Positions 38,767 through 47,449 of a stretch of 64,000 bases of DNA are shown here, piece after piece (the stretch's first letter is position 1; each line of letters starts with the position of its first letter). A program made the translations under genes and the position numbers. Source of the stretch: Betaproteobacteria bacterium (GTDB lineage: Bacteria > Bdellovibrionota_B > Oligoflexia > Silvanigrellales > Silvanigrellaceae); the NCBI GenBank assembly GCA_016868315.1, contig VGHE01000009.1, positions 1-64,000 on the forward strand, written 5' to 3'. The notes below the pieces were generated by a model, which had not been told where the DNA came from, ran no database searches, and worked only from the letters and a program-made list of their open reading frames with translations.

Positions 38767-39489
38767 ATGACGCCTGAACGCGCCATATTAGCAACAAACT
38801 CCGCTTGTCCGAAGCGTGCAGTGGTGCTTTTAAGCGCACTTTTTGCCCTCGTTTGGCTCCCTGCGACTTTTGCCGAAAGTAAATCGAAAAAACTTCAACT
38901 CGTGGGCGCAATCGTGAGCGCACGTGGTGGTGTTGCTTTGGTCAAAAACCGAGACAACAACGAGATCAAAGCTTTTAAAACAGGTGATTCGGTTTTTAGC
39001 ATAGGCACGCTGCTCAGTGTTGACCGTCAACAGATCATTCTAGTCGACAACGACGGCCAAATGACCATGGTTTCAAACAAGCTGGGCGGTATTACCAGCC
39101 GCACGCAACCCAAAGTCATCGTTTCAAACGAAGACAAGCACATCGAAGATGGCTTCTCGCGTATTGGAACCAAAATTGAAGTCGATACGCGTTACCGAGA
39201 TCGCATGATTCGCGAAGAGCTCCCAAGCATTTTGATGCAGGCATCGAGCGAACCGGTTGTGGTTAACGGCGAAATCACAGGTTTCCGCATTTTCCAGTTT
39301 GACCAGAATTCCATATTCCACAAACTCGGCTTAAAAGACGGCGATATTGTTAGGGAAATAAACGGAATACCGCTCACTGATGTAACCAAAACCATTCGCT
39401 TTCTCAACGGATTGCGCGAAGAGAGCCAGCTTCAGGTCAACGTTCTGCGTAATGGAGCGCCTGTTTCTCTCGAGCTCAACGTCCGGTAA
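38767..39489 (+). CDS. GspC-like PDZ protein (type II secretion inner-membrane component-like)
   Basis: LQLVGAIVSARGGVALVKN (HR-like) and PDZ: GFRIFQFDQNSIFHKLGLKDGDIVREINGIPLTDVTKTIRFLNGLREESQLQVNVLRNGAPVSLEL. Confidence 0.75.
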   Translation: MTPERAILATNSACPKRAVVLLSALFALVWLPATFAESKSKKLQLVGAIVSARGGVALVKNRDNNEIKAFKTGDSVFSIGTLLSVDRQQIILVDNDGQMTMVSNKLGGITSRTQPKVIVSNEDKHIEDGFSRIGTKIEVDTRYRDRMIREELPSILMQASSEPVVVNGEITGFRIFQFDQNSIFHKLGLKDGDIVREINGIPLTDVTKTIRFLNGLREESQLQVNVLRNGAPVSLELNVR

Positions 39490-39519
39490 TTATTGGTTGC
39501 AAAGCCAGCAATGAAGTGG

Positions 39520-39548
39520 TTGACACTCCCCTTCTCTTCGTCTATCAC
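39520..39548 (+). promoter_or_regulatory. Candidate sigma70 promoter for rpmF
   Basis: TTGACA (39520-39525), 17-nt spacer, TATCAC (39543-39548; 4/6 to consensus). Confidence 0.5.
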
Positions 39549-39569
39549 CCGTGAGCTCAGCTAATGTCA

Positions 39570-39620
39570 GGGCGCGTCGGCGAGTCGCAACTCCTCCGGT
39601 TTAGTCCGGGCAAGACGCCC
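39570..39620 (+). promoter_or_regulatory. Structured 5' leader of rpmF
   Basis: Outer stem GGGC(gc)GTC / GACGCCC (39570-39578 with 39614-39620) enclosing GAGTcgcaACTC (39582-39593) and CCGGtttagtCCGG (39596-39609). Confidence 0.4.
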
Positions 39621-39646
39621 CCCATATTTGAATTCGAGGTTGTATC

Positions 39647-39853
39647 ATGGCAGTGCCAAAGAAACGTGTTTCTAAGTCCATTCGCAACATGCGCCGCGCT
39701 CACGACGCACTCACAGCTCTGAACTTGTCGAAGTGCTCGAACTGCGGCGCGCCTCGCCTTCCGCATTCCGTTTGCGAAAGCTGCGGATTCTACAAAGGCC
39801 GTTTCGTGGCTCAGCGCTATTTGAAAACCGACCTGGTCGCAGCTCTCCGCTAA
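39647..39853 (+). CDS. rpmF: 50S ribosomal protein L32
   Basis: [52 protein letters not shown]; two CxxC pairs. Confidence 0.96.
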   Translation: MAVPKKRVSKSIRNMRRAHDALTALNLSKCSNCGAPRLPHSVCESCGFYKGRFVAQRYLKTDLVAALR

Positions 39854-39879
39854 GCGGACATCCTGACGAACCTATCAAG

Positions 39880-39907
39880 AGCTCGGTCATTGCTGACCGA
39901 GCTTTTT
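39880..39907 (+). terminator. Rho-independent terminator downstream of rpmF
   Basis: AGCTCGGTCA-ttgc-TGACCGAGCT-TTTT: 10-bp perfect stem plus T-run. Confidence 0.9.
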
Positions 39908-39959
39908 GTGTTTGAATCGTCCCGAAAGCCATAATTCCAGCCGAACGGAGCAGCATGCC

Positions 39960-41225
39960 ATGAGTTCAACTCCCGCCCGACTGTCGCAAAACTCTCCCTT
40001 TGCTGGGTGGTTTGGGCAGATGCATGCCGCAGAAAATAACCGCAGCTTCGGCGGTGTAACTCTCCCGGCGGAGCTCATTTACCTCGACCACGCCGCAGCA
40101 ACTCCGGTCGACAAGCGCGTGCTTGAGACCATGTTGCCCTGGGTGACAAATATTTACGGGAACCCAGCCAATCGCCTTCATCCCATGGGAGAATTGGCAG
40201 AGCATGGCTTGGCTCAGGCAAGACTCGATGTTGCCGCATGTGTCGGCGTGGAATTCGATGAAGTCACATTCTGCTCGAGCGCCACAGAGGCAAACAACTT
40301 ATTGTTACGAGGATTGATTCAACACCCGCTTCGGAAGCGAAACAAAATCCTCATTTCCGCCTCCGAACATTCTTCCATCCGCACAACGGCAGAGGCGCTT
40401 GCAGGAGCAGGTGTAAGCATTGAAGTCCTTGAAGTTGACGCTCAAGGGCAAATCAATCTTCTGGAAGCGGAGCAAGTTATTGATGAGAACACGCTCGCTG
40501 TTTGCGTGATGGATGTAAACAACGAAACAGGAATCATACAAAAGTCACTTCCTGCTGTTGCTCAAATGGCACACTCAAAAGGGGCGCTTGTACACGTAGA
40601 TGCCGTGCAAGGTTTTGCGCGGGGCAACTTTCATTCAACAACAACCCCCTTTGACACAGCGACACTGTCGGGTGCCAAGATCTATTCCGGCCGTGGTGCC
40701 GCTGCGCTGATTGTTCGCAAGCGTCATCCCCGTATTCGCCTTGCACCGCAGCTTACAGGAGGCGGACATGAGGCTGGTTTGCGATCAGGAACTCCCAATC
40801 TTGCCGCCGTTGCCGGCCTCGCTGCGGGAATGAAACTGCAGTTACAGGAGCGCAACGAACGACTCCATTACCTCTCCCATCTGCAGTCGATTTTTTGTTC
40901 TGCATTGTATGGACAAATCGATGCTAATATTGCCGGTCAAAACAGCGCACGCGTTCCGGGAATACTGATGCTCACAATCCCGCGTGTGAATGCCATGAAG
41001 TTGATTGAGAACGCTCGCATACTCTGCGTCAGTTCAGGGAGTGCCTGCAAAACACTCCAGGCCACCACAAGCCATGTGCTCCAGGCTATGGGCTTCGAGG
41101 AAGAAGAAGCACTTTCGAGCTTCAGGGTGTCGCTGGGTCTGAGCAACACTGAAGCAGAAATGAAGAAAGCGGCCGATCTGATTGCAGCAACTGCGCTCGA
41201 CCTGCGTCGCACTTCCGCAGTCTAA
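39960..41225 (+). CDS. Cysteine desulfurase family protein (NifS/IscS-like)
   Basis: YLDHAAATPVDKRVLETMLPW, SSATEANNLLLRG, VHVDAVQGF, LSGAKIYSGRGAAALIV (PLP Lys), GGGHEAGLRSGTPN, CVSSGSACKT (catalytic Cys). ATG 39960 chosen; track start lies in the terminator. Confidence 0.9.
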   Translation: MSSTPARLSQNSPFAGWFGQMHAAENNRSFGGVTLPAELIYLDHAAATPVDKRVLETMLPWVTNIYGNPANRLHPMGELAEHGLAQARLDVAACVGVEFDEVTFCSSATEANNLLLRGLIQHPLRKRNKILISASEHSSIRTTAEALAGAGVSIEVLEVDAQGQINLLEAEQVIDENTLAVCVMDVNNETGIIQKSLPAVAQMAHSKGALVHVDAVQGFARGNFHSTTTPFDTATLSGAKIYSGRGAAALIVRKRHPRIRLAPQLTGGGHEAGLRSGTPNLAAVAGLAAGMKLQLQERNERLHYLSHLQSIFCSALYGQIDANIAGQNSARVPGILMLTIPRVNAMKLIENARILCVSSGSACKTLQATTSHVLQAMGFEEEEALSSFRVSLGLSNTEAEMKKAADLIAATALDLRRTSAV

Positions 41226-41354
41226 GCGCGGCGAAAAACTGACTCACAACATCTCCCCCTTCCCGATGAACGATGTATCCGCCCCGCGCGCGTGATACAA
41301 TTGCTCTGAAATTGTCTGCGCCTTTGCCATAGAAAACATCTCGAAGGGTGAACA

Positions 41355-42707
41355 ATGTACGATCTTGAGGTTCTCATTGTTGGTGGTGGCTGTCATGGCG
41401 TCGGACTCCTGCATGACCTGGCCTCGCGGAGAATTCCCAACGTCCATCTCGTCGAGGAAAAAACTCTCTCGAGCGGAACATCAAGCCGCTCAACAAAGCT
41501 AGTGCATGGTGGCCTGCGCTATCTTGAGCACCTCAAACAATGGCCCCTTGTATCGGAAGCCCTCTCGGAAAGAGCCATTCTTCTCAGAATTCTCAAAGGG
41601 CTCGTGCAGCCTCTGCCTTTTGTTTTGCCCGCCTTCAAAGGCGACAGGCCTGCCTGGATGTTACAGGCAGGGCTCTTCATCTACGACAGCCTTGCAGGAG
41701 ACGGTGGGCTACCACGCTCGCGCCGTCTTTCGACCGAAGAAATCTTCGAAGCTGCACCCTATCTCAACCGACAGAGAATTCTCGGACAAACAAGCGCGGC
41801 GTTTCTTTATTATGATGCTCAGATGCTCGACGATGTTATCGTTCGGGTGGCAGCTGAAGCTGCAGTCAAACTTGGCGCGAGCTATGAGGAAAACGCATCA
41901 GTTGTTGGCGTTGAGCCGCTGCATCAGCACGATGGATTCAAGGTCAGAATCAAATCCGCGCAAGGAGAACGAGTGATCACGGCACGCACTGTCGTGAATG
42001 CGGCAGGTGCATGGAATAACGCAAATCTCATTCGCTGGGGAATTACACCAAAAATCCGATGTCTTCTGAATCAGGGAAGCCATCTTATTTTTAAGAACAG
42101 CGCTGTTCCCCAGATACAACCCGAAGACGCTGCCGCTTCACTTTTGCAAAACAAAGACGGACGAGTCGTCTTCTTCATCCCCTGGAATGGAGAATGGCTG
42201 CTGGGCACAACTGAATCTCTTCTGCCTGCTCAAGCCCCTCGTGGACTCAAGCCCTCTGCGGAGGAGATCTCCTATTTGCTCGACGCGGCACGCCTGAACC
42301 TCGACATTGACGCAAGTGAACAAAATATCAAAGAAACCTTCGCAGGTGTGCGCACCATGCCTATCAACGACAAATCCAAATCCTTTTCAATCGCAACCCT
42401 CAAGTCAGAATGGTCTGAGAACCCGTTCGCTTCTCCCGCCTACATGCAGAGCACCGAGGGTTTAAACATCTCTGCACTTTCACGCGAAACAATTATTGAT
42501 GAAACCCGCCCCGGTCTGTTCTCCATTTACGGCGGAAAATACACAACCTATAGAGCCGAATGCGAGAAGCTCGGATCGCAGTTAACACGATTGCTCAAGC
42601 GGGGTGGACAATCAACAACCCGCACCTCAGACGCCTGGTTCCTTGCCGAGCTGCTTGAAGAGATGCCCGACATCTTTACCTCATCGCCATCGACGCGAGC
42701 GATTTGA
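41355..42707 (+). CDS. FAD-dependent glycerol-3-phosphate dehydrogenase (GlpD-like)
   Basis: DLEVLIVGGGCHGVGLLHDLASR, SSGTSSRSTKLVHGGLRYLEHL, TVVNAAGAWNN, GEWLLGTTES, LFSIYGGKYTTYR. No glpFKR genes nearby. Confidence 0.85.
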   Translation: MYDLEVLIVGGGCHGVGLLHDLASRRIPNVHLVEEKTLSSGTSSRSTKLVHGGLRYLEHLKQWPLVSEALSERAILLRILKGLVQPLPFVLPAFKGDRPAWMLQAGLFIYDSLAGDGGLPRSRRLSTEEIFEAAPYLNRQRILGQTSAAFLYYDAQMLDDVIVRVAAEAAVKLGASYEENASVVGVEPLHQHDGFKVRIKSAQGERVITARTVVNAAGAWNNANLIRWGITPKIRCLLNQGSHLIFKNSAVPQIQPEDAAASLLQNKDGRVVFFIPWNGEWLLGTTESLLPAQAPRGLKPSAEEISYLLDAARLNLDIDASEQNIKETFAGVRTMPINDKSKSFSIATLKSEWSENPFASPAYMQSTEGLNISALSRETIIDETRPGLFSIYGGKYTTYRAECEKLGSQLTRLLKRGGQSTTRTSDAWFLAELLEEMPDIFTSSPSTRAI

Positions 42708-43625
42708 ATGATACCTACATCTGAAAAAAACAGCGGGGCTGTTTATGCGATTGCAGCATATTCAGCGTGGGGGTTTGTTCCACTGTTTTGGGCACAGCTG
42801 CGCATGTTTTCTCCGGTTCAGATTCTTGCGCATCGAATACTTTGGTCGCTTCTCTTTTTTGTCTTTATATTTATTCTCAGAAACAATCTAAAATCCTGGA
42901 TCACCGAGCTAAGAAATGGAACAACACTGAAGCGCAGTCTGCCAAGCTCGCTTGCGATTGGTGTGAACTGGGGATTGTATATTTATGCAGTCAATTCCGG
43001 ACATGCCCTGGAGTCAAGTCTCGGATATTTTATTAACCCCATCTTCAACATTTTAATCGGCGCAGTTTTTTTCAAAGAGAAACTCAATCGTTTGCAGTGG
43101 ACTGCATTTGCCACGGCATTCACAGGAGTAGCCTGGCTGACGTTTGTTAACGGTCGTATACCCTGGGTGGCTTTGTCGCTGGCGGCCACCTTTAGTGCCT
43201 ACGGTGTGATACGCAAAAAAACATCCATAAAGGGCACCACCGGTACAGCAACCGAGAGCCTTATTCTGATTCCTCTCTCTTTAGTGATTTTGTCTTCGGG
43301 TGCACTTGCTCCCGTTTCAATCGGAAATCTATCTGATCCACTCATTCCTGCGCTCTTGTTGATTCTTGGAGGCGCAGTCACTGCCCTGCCTCTGGTATGG
43401 TTTTCGGAGGCTGCTCAACGCATGCCACTCAGCACGCTGGGCTTCTTCCAATACATTTCACCAACATTTCAGTTTCTGATTGCTGTGTTCGTTTTCAAAG
43501 AGGATTTCAACGCCAGTCTTTTCTCAGCGTTCCTGATCATATGGGTTGGTCTGGCAATTTTTATTTATGATTCGGCACGCAGCCATTTTCAGGGGCGGAT
43601 GGAACCTTCCAACGTTTCGACTTGA
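42708..43625 (+). CDS. rarD: EamA-family transporter, RarD-like
   Basis: YAIAAYSAWGFVPLFW, AHRILWSL, NWGLYIYAVNSGHALESSLGYFINPIFNILIGAVFFKEKLNRLQW; starts immediately after the glpD-like stop. Confidence 0.9.
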   Translation: MIPTSEKNSGAVYAIAAYSAWGFVPLFWAQLRMFSPVQILAHRILWSLLFFVFIFILRNNLKSWITELRNGTTLKRSLPSSLAIGVNWGLYIYAVNSGHALESSLGYFINPIFNILIGAVFFKEKLNRLQWTAFATAFTGVAWLTFVNGRIPWVALSLAATFSAYGVIRKKTSIKGTTGTATESLILIPLSLVILSSGALAPVSIGNLSDPLIPALLLILGGAVTALPLVWFSEAAQRMPLSTLGFFQYISPTFQFLIAVFVFKEDFNASLFSAFLIIWVGLAIFIYDSARSHFQGRMEPSNVST

Positions 43626-44140
43626 TGCCGCAAAGCATCAATTTCCCGCGACAGTACGTTCAGTTCACGAAACGACTCAATTGTTTTCCACAGACTGCTG
43701 ACAGCGGCTGACACATTCATCTGCACCAAACGTGGATGCTCATTGGATGTAAAAAGAAATTGAACAGGCAGTGCGTTGTCGAAGAACTGGTCTATCCGTT
43801 CAAGCCACTGCACAGCCTGCAGATCCATAGACTGCGCGCCTGTGTTTTCACCCGAGTTTTGCACGAGCAAAAGGATACCCAAAAACTGGGGCAAGGGCAT
43901 GCGACGCTCAAGTTCACCCAAAAGCTTTTGCAATTCACGTTGCGCAGTTTTCAGTGACAACGGCAAAACCATCACCACCGGTGTGCCCATCCGATGCAAC
44001 GAGGCCAGTACGCTCATCCACTCTTCGTTTTCAATCATCCGCACGCCCGGCACATCGCGTACGGCATGTTCGATCAGATCTTGCTCGGCCAAAGGACGAG
44101 CTTCAAACTCTTCTGATCGCACCAAAACACACATGGACAT
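43589..44140 (-). CDS. Hypothetical protein (183 aa)
   Basis: Overlaps the rarD 3' end by 37 bp; close to the upstream minus-strand gene (44153). Confidence 0.65.
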   Translation of the reverse strand: MSMCVLVRSEEFEARPLAEQDLIEHAVRDVPGVRMIENEEWMSVLASLHRMGTPVVMVLPLSLKTAQRELQKLLGELERRMPLPQFLGILLLVQNSGENTGAQSMDLQAVQWLERIDQFFDNALPVQFLFTSNEHPRLVQMNVSAAVSSLWKTIESFRELNVLSREIDALRHQVETLEGSIRP

Positions 44141-44152
44141 CAGCGACCCTCT

Positions 44153-46030
44153 TCAACTTTCCCCGTCCCGGCTCTTTGCATAGTCAAGAACAAACCTGAT
44201 CGAAGGATTGTCACTGACCCCATACTTCTTCAGGTTAATGAACAACTCACCAATTTCTTTGCTCGCATTTTTGCTGCCACGGAGGAGAATTTCTTTCGAG
44301 GCATCAAGAACAAATCTTTCAACAATGAGCTCCAACTCTCCAGGTCTGGCCTGCTCCTGAAACTCACTCAACAGAGGAACAAACTCTCGCCAGTCACCCT
44401 GCATCTCAGCCCACCGGGCACGCGCGCAAAGAAGAGTGTCGCTCACACCCTTGCCACAAAGATTCGATTGATTTGTTGACTTTTTATTTCCGCGCAATTG
44501 TGCATCGAGCACACCGTTGAAATAAAGGGTCAGCAACCAATCGCCCGCTGCATTTTTCTTTCCCGACAAACGTGCAAGAGCAGGTGCCATTGTGGGATAG
44601 CTCTGACGAAAGCTTCGCAGTAAAGCTTCATCTGGAGCGCCGAGAGTCACATACTCGAGGCGCGCCTGAGCAGCATCCTCAAGTGCAGGTGCAACAGTTA
44701 ACTGAGGACTCAGTCTTAATCCCGAAAAACACTTTTCAAAATCACCACTGAGCTCGGGTAACTTCTGCTTATTGGCGCTGACCCGCTGGAGGAGAAAGAG
44801 AAGTGCTTCTGAGGCCGCCCCAGAGTCGATGAGCTGACAAAGAAAGCCCGACTTAGATTGCAATCCCAGTGCCTTTTCTAAAGTTCCACTCCACTGTGGC
44901 GTTTTTTTAGGCTGACGCTGTGAGTGTTGTGTGAGCTCGCGCATTGCCGCAACAATCTCACGATCAGTTGAAGTTAAACTCGAGAATATTTCGGGCAAGC
45001 GCTCAAGTGCAGCTGTCACGATTGCGTTTTTGGACGCAGCCTGCGGATATTCAAGGATTGTAATGAGTGATAAAACAGTTGCTCGTGCGAGAAGAAGTCC
45101 ATGCAGCATCCGCTCAGAAGGTTCTGAGCCTGGGATCACCCGAATCAAGCGTTCGAGAACAACACCCACCTCTTCCAAAGCTGCTGCGACGTGCTCTTCT
45201 TTCTTTTTGCCCTGTGCGCTCAGAATTTCCCGGCGAACCTGGACAACCCGCGAGAGCTCATAGGCCACCACAGCAAGGCCACGTTGCCTGGATTCGGGAG
45301 AGAGCAAGAGCAACAGCTGCTTCCACTCCGGAATCTTGTCGAGTTCGGCATGCGAGAGATGCACAAGTGCAAGTGAAGCTGTGAGCTCTGGCGACGGCAG
45401 ATGCCCTTCTGGATAAAGCGATCTATCCTTTTGAATTTTAATCAGTGATAGAGCGTGTCTCTTCGGATCGCGCAGTATCTTGGATTCAAGCACATCCTGA
45501 TAAGTGCGCAGCGCATCTGGCGTTGCACTCAACAGTTTCGCATGCAGCGCATTCGCTGCTCCGAGCAGGGGTTTTCCAGGCCGCAAACTTTTCAATCCAG
45601 CAACGAATATCGCAAATCCAATTAATCCCACACCAAAGAGTGCCAGCAGCTCACGCCATGCGCGTTGTAGAAATTTACCAGACTCCTTGCCAGAGCCATT
45701 CTCGAGTCGTGTGAGGTTGTCGCCCGGCTCAACCTTCGCCCCTTCAGCAGCACCTTTTTTATCCCCAGGCCAAAGTACGGGATGAGCCGATGGTGCGGGT
45801 GCTTGACGTGCAAGGATACCCTCGAGTTCACCCTCACCCGCAAAATCGGTGAACCACTCCATCACGAGAAGGGGAGAGTCGCCCTCGGGGGTAATCCATT
45901 GAACGGAATGTAAAATACCGGGGTTTTCTCTGAGATAACTGATCACTTCAGCTGTCTTAAACGGGCCGACAGCCTCGTTGTCCGTAACAATAAAATGTTT
46001 CAATTCAGACAATTGCAAAAACAGCTCCAA
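44153..46030 (-). CDS. Hypothetical protein; N-terminal GYF_2-like segment, one TM, helical C-terminus
   Basis: EAVGPFKTAEVISYLRENPG...VQWITPEGDSP (GYF_2-like), TM LLALFGVGLIGFAIFVAGLKSL. Confidence 0.7.
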   Translation of the reverse strand: MELFLQLSELKHFIVTDNEAVGPFKTAEVISYLRENPGILHSVQWITPEGDSPLLVMEWFTDFAGEGELEGILARQAPAPSAHPVLWPGDKKGAAEGAKVEPGDNLTRLENGSGKESGKFLQRAWRELLALFGVGLIGFAIFVAGLKSLRPGKPLLGAANALHAKLLSATPDALRTYQDVLESKILRDPKRHALSLIKIQKDRSLYPEGHLPSPELTASLALVHLSHAELDKIPEWKQLLLLLSPESRQRGLAVVAYELSRVVQVRREILSAQGKKKEEHVAAALEEVGVVLERLIRVIPGSEPSERMLHGLLLARATVLSLITILEYPQAASKNAIVTAALERLPEIFSSLTSTDREIVAAMRELTQHSQRQPKKTPQWSGTLEKALGLQSKSGFLCQLIDSGAASEALLFLLQRVSANKQKLPELSGDFEKCFSGLRLSPQLTVAPALEDAAQARLEYVTLGAPDEALLRSFRQSYPTMAPALARLSGKKNAAGDWLLTLYFNGVLDAQLRGNKKSTNQSNLCGKGVSDTLLCARARWAEMQGDWREFVPLLSEFQEQARPGELELIVERFVLDASKEILLRGSKNASKEIGELFINLKKYGVSDNPSIRFVLDYAKSRDGES

Positions 46031-46164
46031 ACGCCAACAAGGCTTCCCGACATTTTGGCCTGCCTCCTAGAAAGGCACAACGTCGAAAATGGCACAGACC
46101 ACTAGGGAAAGATTGCACGATGCGGTAAAATCGCGTCGCGGATATGTTTTTGTGGGGGAATGCC

Positions 46165-47442
46165 ATGTCGAACCCATCAAGCCCAAAATCGAAGCGCGAA
46201 CTGTTGCCACCAAACCTTGTTGCCTTTCTTGCCGGTATCGTATTGGCATTGGCTATCGGGATGATCTTCCGCAAATGGATTGACCGCATGGATTCACAAG
46301 CGACAGCCATGCGCGCTCTGAATCCTGAATCCAACACGGACCCGGGCAAAGGCGCAGATCTTATGCGCTTGAATAATAAATCAGCCCTCCCCTCCGCTTC
46401 TGTCGATGCTACCCAAACGCAAACAGCAAACAAAAAAGAATCTGTGGCTCCTGTGGCCGCTTCGGAACCACTGAAGCCAGAATCCGCTGCCGTGCTTTTT
46501 CAAGAAGAGACAATCACAGAAAATGCCGCTGGTGAGGTCGACTACACAACGTGGCGCCGACAGTTCAGAAGCTTTGAGGAGCTTTTGATGGAACGTGGCA
46601 CGAAAAATCTGAGCGTCACAATGACCCCCCGCTATCGTCACCAAGCGAAGGGGCTGGCAATCACCCGTGGCCAGTTCTTGGATGTTGTCTCGAAAAAAGT
46701 TCCTGCGAATCTTCCCACGCGTCCTGCGAATGTTGGAATGGTTCTGCACGCTCTTTCACCGGTTGACTTCGAGCTTCAGCAGTTTACGCGTTCTGCCCGC
46801 GATTCTATTGCCCAAATCGAGCCGCTCTGCCGCCCAGGCGCGTCGCAGTTAAAACTTGAAGGCGTTGAGAGACTCACAGTACTAATCAGCAACACGCCTC
46901 AGTATTACAAGTGCCTCAATGACTTCTTCGATAAAAATCCGGAATTCATCAACATCCAGGAACTCACCTTCGTTGGATTTACCCGCGGCTCGACTTTCTT
47001 TGCGAGTTTGTCTGCTCAGAAGAAACTCATTTCGTTGCAAATGTGGAACCCCGACTGGCTCCTAGACAACACCGTTGGGCTCGAGGAAACCGGAAGCGAG
47101 CAGCCAAGAGCGTGCCGCGCGCTGCGTCTCGCGAACGTCACTCGCGCACTGGGGCAACCTTCCGACGTCAGAATGCAAATCCCCGCATCGTTCCGGCCAC
47201 TCGTTGGTTCATACAGCGATCCTGTGAATCCTACTCCGCCAAAGCCCTTTGTGATCGGCAATTTCGCACTCGTTCCTTCACACATGCCAAGAGGCACCCT
47301 CGTTGCCACTGCATTCACGAGTCCCGGTCAAGAGCGAACCAAAAGTGCAACAGTAAAGCCACCGGGAGTCGGCAAGACCAAAGCGCTTGTGCTCGCAACA
47401 CAAGGGAAGAAACTCCAGTTCATGAGCGTGAGCAGAGAATGA
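46165..47442 (+). CDS. Hypothetical single-TM protein
   Basis: MSNPSSPKSKRELLPPNLVAFLAGIVLALAIGMIFRKW; GGGGGA upstream of ATG 46165. Confidence 0.72.
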   Translation: MSNPSSPKSKRELLPPNLVAFLAGIVLALAIGMIFRKWIDRMDSQATAMRALNPESNTDPGKGADLMRLNNKSALPSASVDATQTQTANKKESVAPVAASEPLKPESAAVLFQEETITENAAGEVDYTTWRRQFRSFEELLMERGTKNLSVTMTPRYRHQAKGLAITRGQFLDVVSKKVPANLPTRPANVGMVLHALSPVDFELQQFTRSARDSIAQIEPLCRPGASQLKLEGVERLTVLISNTPQYYKCLNDFFDKNPEFINIQELTFVGFTRGSTFFASLSAQKKLISLQMWNPDWLLDNTVGLEETGSEQPRACRALRLANVTRALGQPSDVRMQIPASFRPLVGSYSDPVNPTPPKPFVIGNFALVPSHMPRGTLVATAFTSPGQERTKSATVKPPGVGKTKALVLATQGKKLQFMSVSRE

Positions 47443-47449
47443 AACGCGC

